In this document: positions 5,581 through 10,031 of the stretch, one piece after another
Numbering within the stretch: the first letter of the stretch is position 1
Layout: every line of letters starts with the position of its first letter
Assembly (NCBI GenBank): GCA_946539175.1
Contig: CAMNHH010000081.1
Span: 1 to 10,031, forward strand
Reading direction: 5' to 3'
From: an uncultured Clostridia bacterium
Lineage (GTDB): Bacteria; Bacillota; Clostridia; Oscillospirales; Oscillospiraceae
DNA length: 10,031 nucleotides
Made by a program: the position numbers and the translations under genes
Notes under the pieces: generated by a model
Database searches by the model: none
Told to the model about the DNA's origin: nothing
The model's input: only the letters and a program-made list of their open reading frames with translations

Positions 5581-5609
5581 TAGAAAAACCGATGGGGCTA
5601 TGGTAAAAT
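5581..5609 (+). promoter_or_regulatory. Promoter of the ABC transporter operon
   Basis: -10 TAAAAT (5604-5609) is preceded by TGG, an extended -10. A weak -35 TAGAAA (5581-5586) lies 17 bp upstream. The predicted start is about 5616, giving a leader of roughly 170 nt. Confidence 0.65.
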
Positions 5610-5615
5610 GAACTG

Positions 5616-5787
5616 ATGGGATCATGCGCCCTGGCATTTCCCGGCTCCCCCGCGCCGGTCGGCTGCTTCCGCCGCCTGGCCGGGCCGGGCAAAGCCCGCC
5701 GCGGCCAGGCGCCGCGGACCCCAGGGTCCTCCTGCGGGCCTTGGACTGACGCTGTCCATCAATCCTTTCAAAAAGGGGGCGGTCACT
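5616..5787 (+). promoter_or_regulatory. Long GC-rich structured leader of the transporter operon
   Basis: The leader holds a strong hairpin with 10-bp arms CGCCTGGCCG (5673-5682) and CGGCCAGGCG (5702-5711), capped by GGGC-AAA-GCCC (5687-5697), then a second hairpin GGACC-CCAG-GGTCC (5716-5729). No U tract follows, so it is not a simple attenuator. Short open frames inside it look like chance. I recognise no riboswitch class. It ends in AAAGGGGG (5772-5779), the ribosome site of the TTG-initiated ATPase gene. Confidence 0.45.
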
Positions 5788-7329
5788 TTGGCAAAACAAT
5801 ATGTGGACATGAACACGCCCGTCATTGAAATGCGGAACATCGTCAAGAAATTCGGCGATTTTACCGCCAATGACGGGATCAATCTCACGGTCCACAAGGG
5901 AGAGATCCACGCGATCCTGGGCGAAAACGGCGCGGGCAAATCCACGCTGATGAACCAGCTCTACGGCCTGTTGAAGCCAACCTCCGGAGACATCCTGGTT
6001 CGGGGGAAGAAGATCACGATGCAGAGCCCCAGGGACGCCATTGAGGCGGGCATCGGCATGGTCCACCAGCATTTCATGCTGGTGCAGCCCTTTACCGTGA
6101 CGGAGAACATCATTCTGGGGACGGAGCCCCGAAAGGGCGTGGCCCTAGATATGGCCGCCGCCCGGAAGAACGTGGTGGAGATCTCCGAAAAATACGGGCT
6201 TTCCATCGATCCCGACGCGAAGATCGAGGATATCTCCGTGGGCATGCAGCAGCGGGTGGAGATCCTGAAGGCCCTGTACCGGGGGGCGGACATCCTGATC
6301 CTGGATGAGCCCACCTCCTCCCTGACGCCCCAGGAGATCGTGGAGCTCATCGAAATCATGCACAATCTGACCCACGATGGAAAGAGCATCATCCTCATCA
6401 CCCACAAGCTGAAGGAGATCAAGGAGTCCGCGGACTACTGCACCATCATCCGCCTCGGCAAGTATATCGGCACCGTGGACGTGGACAAGGTCACGGAAAA
6501 CGACCTTGCCAGCATGATGGTGGGCCGCAAGGTCAGCTTCCAGGTGGAGAAGCCCCCCATGACCCCCGGCGAGGTGGTGCTGGACGTGAAGGACCTGCAC
6601 TGCCTGGACTACCGGGGCGTGGAGATCGTGAAGGGCCTGGATCTGCAGGTCCGACGGGGTGAGATCGTGGGCATTGCCGGCATCGACGGCAACGGTCAGA
6701 CCGAGCTTGTGGAGGTCATTACCGGCCTTCGGAAGGGCACCCGCGGCCAGGTGCTGGTGAACGGCACCGACGTCTTCAACAAGTCCCCCCGCTTCGGCTT
6801 CGACCACGGGGTCTCCAGCATCCCGGCGGACCGGCAGAAGCACGGCCTTGTGCTGGATTTCTCCATCGAGGACAATCTGATCCTGCAAAACTACGGGGAC
6901 GAGCCCTTCTCCAGGGGCAGCATCCTTGACCGGGGACAGATCTTCGGCTTTGCCAGCGATTCCATCGAGAACTACGACATCCGCCCCTCCGGCAGCGAGA
7001 AGCGCCCCGCGGGTACCCTCTCCGGCGGCAACCAGCAAAAGGTCATCATCGCCCGGGAGGTACAGAACGACAAGGATCTTCTGATTGCGGTGAATCCCAC
7101 CCGGGGACTGGACGTGGGCGCCATCGAATACGTCCACAAGTATCTGGTGGACCAGCGGAACAAGGGAAAGGCCGTGCTGTTGGTTTCCTTTGAGCTGGAT
7201 GAGATCATGGGCCTCAGCGACATCATCGACGTGATCTTTGACGGCCGGATCGTCAGCTCCATCCCCGGAGAAAAGGCCACAGAGAATGAGCTTGGCCTTA
7301 TGATGGCAGGAGGAGGGAAAAAGGCATGA
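5788..7329 (+). CDS. ABC transporter ATPase with two fused nucleotide-binding domains (nucleoside importer)
   Basis: 513 aa, the usual size for the double-NBD ATPase of BMP-type nucleoside importers (NupA/YufO-like). Domain 1 is complete: Walker A GENGAGKST (45-53), Q-loop region HQHFML (93-98), signature SVGMQQ (150-155), Walker B ILILDEPT (169-176), switch His206. Domain 2 has the degenerate Walker A GIDGNGQTE (298-306, Gln304 replacing Lys), a full signature LSGGNQQ (411-417) and a Walker B without the catalytic Glu (LIAVNPTRGLD, 432-442), so only one composite ATP site should hydrolyse, as is known for this family. The start is a TTG at 5788, 8 nt after GGGGG; the next ATG (5809, codon 8) is too far from any ribosome site. 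The stop overlaps the ATG of the next gene (ATGA). It sits on the cytoplasmic face and powers import of nucleosides delivered by the lipoprotein encoded upstream. Confidence 0.95.
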   Translation: MAKQYVDMNTPVIEMRNIVKKFGDFTANDGINLTVHKGEIHAILGENGAGKSTLMNQLYGLLKPTSGDILVRGKKITMQSPRDAIEAGIGMVHQHFMLVQPFTVTENIILGTEPRKGVALDMAAARKNVVEISEKYGLSIDPDAKIEDISVGMQQRVEILKALYRGADILILDEPTSSLTPQEIVELIEIMHNLTHDGKSIILITHKLKEIKESADYCTIIRLGKYIGTVDVDKVTENDLASMMVGRKVSFQVEKPPMTPGEVVLDVKDLHCLDYRGVEIVKGLDLQVRRGEIVGIAGIDGNGQTELVEVITGLRKGTRGQVLVNGTDVFNKSPRFGFDHGVSSIPADRQKHGLVLDFSIEDNLILQNYGDEPFSRGSILDRGQIFGFASDSIENYDIRPSGSEKRPAGTLSGGNQQKVIIAREVQNDKDLLIAVNPTRGLDVGAIEYVHKYLVDQRNKGKAVLLVSFELDEIMGLSDIIDVIFDGRIVSSIPGEKATENELGLMMAGGGKKA

Positions 7330-8453
7330 CAAAGAAAAAGGGCGTCCTCGACTTGATCGCGGAAAACCGCTTCATCCACATTCTGCTGTCCATTCTGCTG
7401 GGCTTTTTGGTGGGGGCGATCTTCCTCATGGTCATGGGCCTGTCCGTGGGCGCGGCCTACGGACGGCTGTTCTCCAGTCTGACCAGCCTCAAGGGCTTCT
7501 CCTATGTGGTCGTCTATGCGATCCCCTATATCGTGGTCGGCCTCTCGGTGGCCTTCTCCTTCAAGACCGGCGTCTTCAACATCGGCGCCGAGGGCCAGTA
7601 TGTGGTGGGCTCCATGGCGGCCTGCTGCGTCAGCATCCTGGCCGGGAGTCTTCCAAAACCGCTGCTGATCCCCCTGTGCTTTTTGGCCGCCATGGCGGCG
7701 GGAGCCCTCTGGGGCGTCATCGTGGGCTTCCTCAAAACCAAGTGGGGCATCAACGAGGTTTTGAGCATGATCATGTTCAACTGGATCGCCTTCTATCTCT
7801 CCAACTTTATTGCGGGCCTGCCTGCCATCAAGAGCGACGGGACCGCCGAGGCCACCAAGAACATCTCGGCCAACGCCAGCACGCTCCTGTCCAAGGACTT
7901 CATCAATTCCATGGGTCTGGCCCCCACGGCCAACTGGGGCATCCTGGTGGCCATCGCCATGACGGTCCTGGTCTGGTTCATCATCGAGAAGACCACCCTG
8001 GGCTATGAGCTGAAGGCCGTGGGCTTTAACCGCCACGCCGCGGAGTACGGCGGCATCGGCGTCAACCGCTCCATTCTGACGGCCCTGGCCATCTCCGGCG
8101 CCCTGGCCGGGCTGGGCGGCGCCCTGCAGCTTATGGGCATGGGCGGCCGCATCTCCATCTTCTCCAGCCAGGAGGGCTTTGGCTTCGCCGGCATCGTGGT
8201 GGCCCTCATCGGCTGCTCCAATCCCTATGGCGTGCTGGTGGCAGGCCTGTTTTACGGCGCCCTGATGTACGGCGGCAGCAAGCTGAACCTGGAGGGCGTG
8301 CCCACCCAGCTCATCAACGTCATCGTGGGCACGGTCGTCTTCTTCATCGCCATCTCCGTCATCTTTGAAAACATCAAGCGCATCAAGCTCCCTGCCATGG
8401 GCCGCCGTGAGGCAGCCAAACAGAAAGCCGCGGAGAAGGAGGAAACGAAATGA
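7326..8453 (+). CDS. Nucleoside ABC transporter permease 1
   Basis: 375 aa. A short basic N-terminus (MTKKK) is followed by multiple hydrophobic segments (about 18-40, 58-78, 92-137 in two passes, then further segments to about 350), with a charged C-terminal tail rich in Lys/Glu/Ala. The motif FNIGAEGQ (84-91) is typical of the BPD_transp_2 permeases of BMP-dependent nucleoside and related sugar importers (NupB/YufP-like). It forms half of the membrane channel, with the next gene product as the other half. It overlaps the ATPase gene by 4 nt (ATGA), and GGAGGAGGG upstream lies inside the ATPase end, indicating coupled translation. Length and topology look complete. Confidence 0.94.
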   Translation: MTKKKGVLDLIAENRFIHILLSILLGFLVGAIFLMVMGLSVGAAYGRLFSSLTSLKGFSYVVVYAIPYIVVGLSVAFSFKTGVFNIGAEGQYVVGSMAACCVSILAGSLPKPLLIPLCFLAAMAAGALWGVIVGFLKTKWGINEVLSMIMFNWIAFYLSNFIAGLPAIKSDGTAEATKNISANASTLLSKDFINSMGLAPTANWGILVAIAMTVLVWFIIEKTTLGYELKAVGFNRHAAEYGGIGVNRSILTALAISGALAGLGGALQLMGMGGRISIFSSQEGFGFAGIVVALIGCSNPYGVLVAGLFYGALMYGGSKLNLEGVPTQLINVIVGTVVFFIAISVIFENIKRIKLPAMGRREAAKQKAAEKEETK

Positions 8454-9394
8454 CGAACTTTATCAACAGCTTCGGGATCATCCTCTTTGCCACCCTCGCC
8501 TACTCCACACCTCTGCTGTACGGGGCGCTGGGCTCCTGCTTCTCGGAGGTCTCCGGCGTAGTCAACATCGGCATCGAGGGAATGATGACCGCGGGCGCCT
8601 TCACCGGCACCGTTGTGGCGTATTTCACCGGCAATCCCTGGCTGGGCTTCCTCTGCGGCGGTCTGGCAGGGGCCCTCTTCGGCGCCCTCCACGCCTTTGC
8701 CACTGTGAAGCTGGGGGCAGACCAGACCATCGCCGGCACGGCCATCAACATGCTGGGGCCCGGCATCGTCATCATGCTGGCGAAGGTGCTCTTCAACTCC
8801 ACCGACACCATCCCGCTGACCCAGGCCCAGAAAATCCCCAAGCTCTTCTCCGGCGCCTTTAACACCGGCACGGTTTTCGGCCGCTTCATGGACAACGTCT
8901 TTGCCAACTATGCCTCCACCTATTTGGTGTTCATCACGGTCCTGATCGTGTGGTTCCTGTTCTACAAGACCCGCTTCGGTCTGCGCCTCAGGGCCTGCGG
9001 CGAGCATCCCCAGGCCTGTGAGACCCTGGGCATCGACGTCATCAAAATGCGCTTCTTCTGCGTGTGTGTCTCCGGCTTCCTGGCCGGGCTGGGCGGGTCC
9101 TGCGTCACCATGACCATCTCCACCCAGTTCCGTCCCATCTCCATCGTGGGCCAGGGCTTCATCGCCATCGCGGCGGTGATCTTCGGCAAGTTCCGTCCCC
9201 AGGGCGCCCTCATCGGCTGCCTGCTGTTCGGCTTCTGCTCCGGGCTGAAGGTGGTGCTGGGCGGCTCCTCCGGCGTGAATATGCAGATCATCTCCATGAT
9301 CCCCTATGTGGTCACGGTCATCGTCCTGGTGCTCTTCGTCGGCCGCTCCCACGTGCCCGCCGCCAACGGCAAGCCCTACATCAAGGCAAAATAA
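8450..9394 (+). CDS. Nucleoside ABC transporter permease 2
   Basis: 314 aa, almost entirely hydrophobic, with about eight membrane segments. The motif VNIGIEGMM (38-46) near the N-terminus is the counterpart of the FNIGAEGQ loop in permease 1 and marks the NupC/YufQ-like partner subunit. GLGGSCVT around residue 214 is another conserved loop. The start overlaps the previous stop by 4 nt (ATGA), and AAGGAGG lies about 7 nt upstream. It is the last gene of the operon. The stop is only 18 bp from the start of the right-hand repeat array, and no U-tailed terminator is present, so its mRNA probably ends within the repeat hairpins. Together with the ATPase and lipoprotein it completes an importer; no gene of the set is missing. 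Confidence 0.94.
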   Translation: MTNFINSFGIILFATLAYSTPLLYGALGSCFSEVSGVVNIGIEGMMTAGAFTGTVVAYFTGNPWLGFLCGGLAGALFGALHAFATVKLGADQTIAGTAINMLGPGIVIMLAKVLFNSTDTIPLTQAQKIPKLFSGAFNTGTVFGRFMDNVFANYASTYLVFITVLIVWFLFYKTRFGLRLRACGEHPQACETLGIDVIKMRFFCVCVSGFLAGLGGSCVTMTISTQFRPISIVGQGFIAIAAVIFGKFRPQGALIGCLLFGFCSGLKVVLGGSSGVNMQIISMIPYVVTVIVLVLFVGRSHVPAANGKPYIKAK

Positions 9395-9412
9395 GCGGCT
9401 CCCATCGGATAA

Positions 9413-9739
9413 AACAGTCTCGTCCCACAGGACGGGACTCTGCGCTTGCAGGCAACGGTCTGTGGCCGGAATCCCTATACTCAAGGGCTGGTATTTTTTC
9501 AGGGGTTCCCCTCTTAAAAGAATGCCCGGTCCTGACGTAGGGGCGGCTATCAGCCGCCAGATAAACAAAGTGAACGATTCGAATCCTTGCCCGTAATCGC
9601 TATCTTATTTCTATATTTGCACATTTTTCGCAATTATCCGGGTTCCTGCACGGGCGGCTGATAGCCGCCCCTACGGTGTCTTGGGAAATACCTGCCTTTC
9701 CGTGTTCCTTCTCATCATCCGGGCTTTGTCTGCGCACTG
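9413..9739 (+). repeat. Right dispersed repeat, unit 1
   Basis: Begins AACAGTCTCGTCCCACAGG, 18 bp after the permease 2 stop. The first 244 bp (9413-9656) recur at 9740-9983 with 7 substitutions and no gaps (about 97% identical), an exact 327-bp period. It holds a hairpin at 9416-9439 (AGTCTCGTC/GACGGGACT), the MITE-like core 9536-9675, and an 80-bp tail that ends exactly where unit 2 begins. It is inverted relative to 1-240. Confidence 0.95.
9536..9675. repeat. MITE-like core with perfect 23-bp terminal inverted repeats
   Basis: 9536-9558 (starting CGTAGGGGCGG) and 9653-9675 are perfect reverse complements. Each is also a short hairpin. The AT-rich interior includes TTTGCACATTTTTCGCAATT. The core lies in the same larger context as the left copy, so the whole unit, not only the core, has been duplicated. 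Confidence 0.85.
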
Positions 9740-9983
9740 AACAGTCTCGTCCCACAGGACGGGACTCTGCGCTTGCAGGCAACAGCCTGTGGCCGGAATC
9801 CCTATACTCAAGGGCTGGTGTTTTTTCAGAGTTTCCCCTCTTAAAAGAATACCCGGTCCTGACGTAGGGGCGGCTATCAGCCGCCCGATAAACAAAGTGA
9901 ACGATTCGAATCCTTGCCCGTAATCGCTATCTTATTTCTATATTTGCACATTTTTCGCAATTATCCGGGTTCCTGCACGGGCG
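9740..9983 (+). repeat. Right dispersed repeat, unit 2, truncated
   Basis: This is a direct copy of 9413-9656. It stops after CACGGGCG, only 6 bp into the second inverted end of the core, and changes abruptly to unrelated sequence (TGTTGCAAAATGCAAATG). Its core therefore has only one complete end (9863-9885). The window closes with CCGTAGG, which could be the first bases of another GTAGGGG-type element. Confidence 0.93.
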
Positions 9984-10031
9984 TGTTGCAAAATGCAAAT
10001 GTGAGTCTAAACGCAGCCCTTATACCGTAGG

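Noticed and set aside
4383..5787. Purine riboswitch upstream of the lipoprotein or the transporter operon
   Set aside because: Neither leader contains the conserved junction and loop-loop sequences of the purine aptamer.
9416..9439. Terminator for the transporter operon
   Set aside because: The 9-bp stem has a wobble pair and no T tract, and the same hairpin recurs in the second repeat unit, so it belongs to the repeat.
9413..9983. CRISPR array
   Set aside because: The repeat unit is 244 bp with only two copies and an 83-bp interval. There are no short regular repeats or cas genes.
1..10031. Insertion sequence, prophage, toxin-antitoxin or defence system
   Set aside because: No transposase, integrase, toxin or nuclease gene is present. 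The HTH/zinc-ribbon pair has no toxin-like features.

Overview
The window looks like part of the chromosome of a GC-rich gut Firmicute, probably Clostridia of the Oscillospiraceae type. The reasons are consensus GGAGG ribosome sites, sigma-A promoters, an ABC-type BMP nucleoside importer, and a high density of short palindromic intergenic repeats of the 'GTAGGGGCGG...' and 'ATTGCCACG...CGCAATGAC' styles. The taxonomic assignment is an inference. No database was searched.

Layout. 1-260: an inverted copy of a dispersed repeat. 260-300: a rho-independent terminator. 365-1681: an alpha/beta hydrolase with its own promoter and a very strong terminator (1711-1757). 1868-2303: a two-gene unit encoding a 66-aa XRE-type DNA-binding protein and a 73-aa zinc-ribbon protein. 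2294-2795: about 500 bp of mosaic palindromic repeats with no gene. 2796-3416 (minus): uridine kinase (udk). 3458-3515: compact back-to-back promoters for udk and deoD. 3567-4286: DeoD-type purine nucleoside phosphorylase. 4352-5547: a BMP/PnrA-type nucleoside-binding lipoprotein with promoter, structured leader and terminator. 5581-9394: a separately promoted ABC transporter operon (double ATPase with a TTG start, then two permeases joined by ATGA overlaps). 9413-10031: two near-identical direct copies of the same repeat family found inverted at the left edge.

Function. The central 6.6 kb is a coherent nucleoside scavenging locus. The lipoprotein captures nucleosides at the cell surface and the ATPase with its two permeases imports them. 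DeoD splits purine nucleosides into base and (deoxy)ribose-1-phosphate, and Udk phosphorylates uridine/cytidine. Lipoprotein and transporter are separated by a terminator and have independent promoters, which would allow binding protein to be made in excess of transporter.

The genes belong to known families. The less ordinary material is intergenic: inverted repeat copies at both ends of the window, a repeat that supplies the last codons and stop of the zinc-ribbon gene, a palindrome inside the udk promoter, and GC-rich structured leaders upstream of the lipoprotein and transporter that I cannot assign to a known riboswitch class. I see no convincing new multi-gene system, CRISPR array, tRNA, rRNA, transposase or phage gene.
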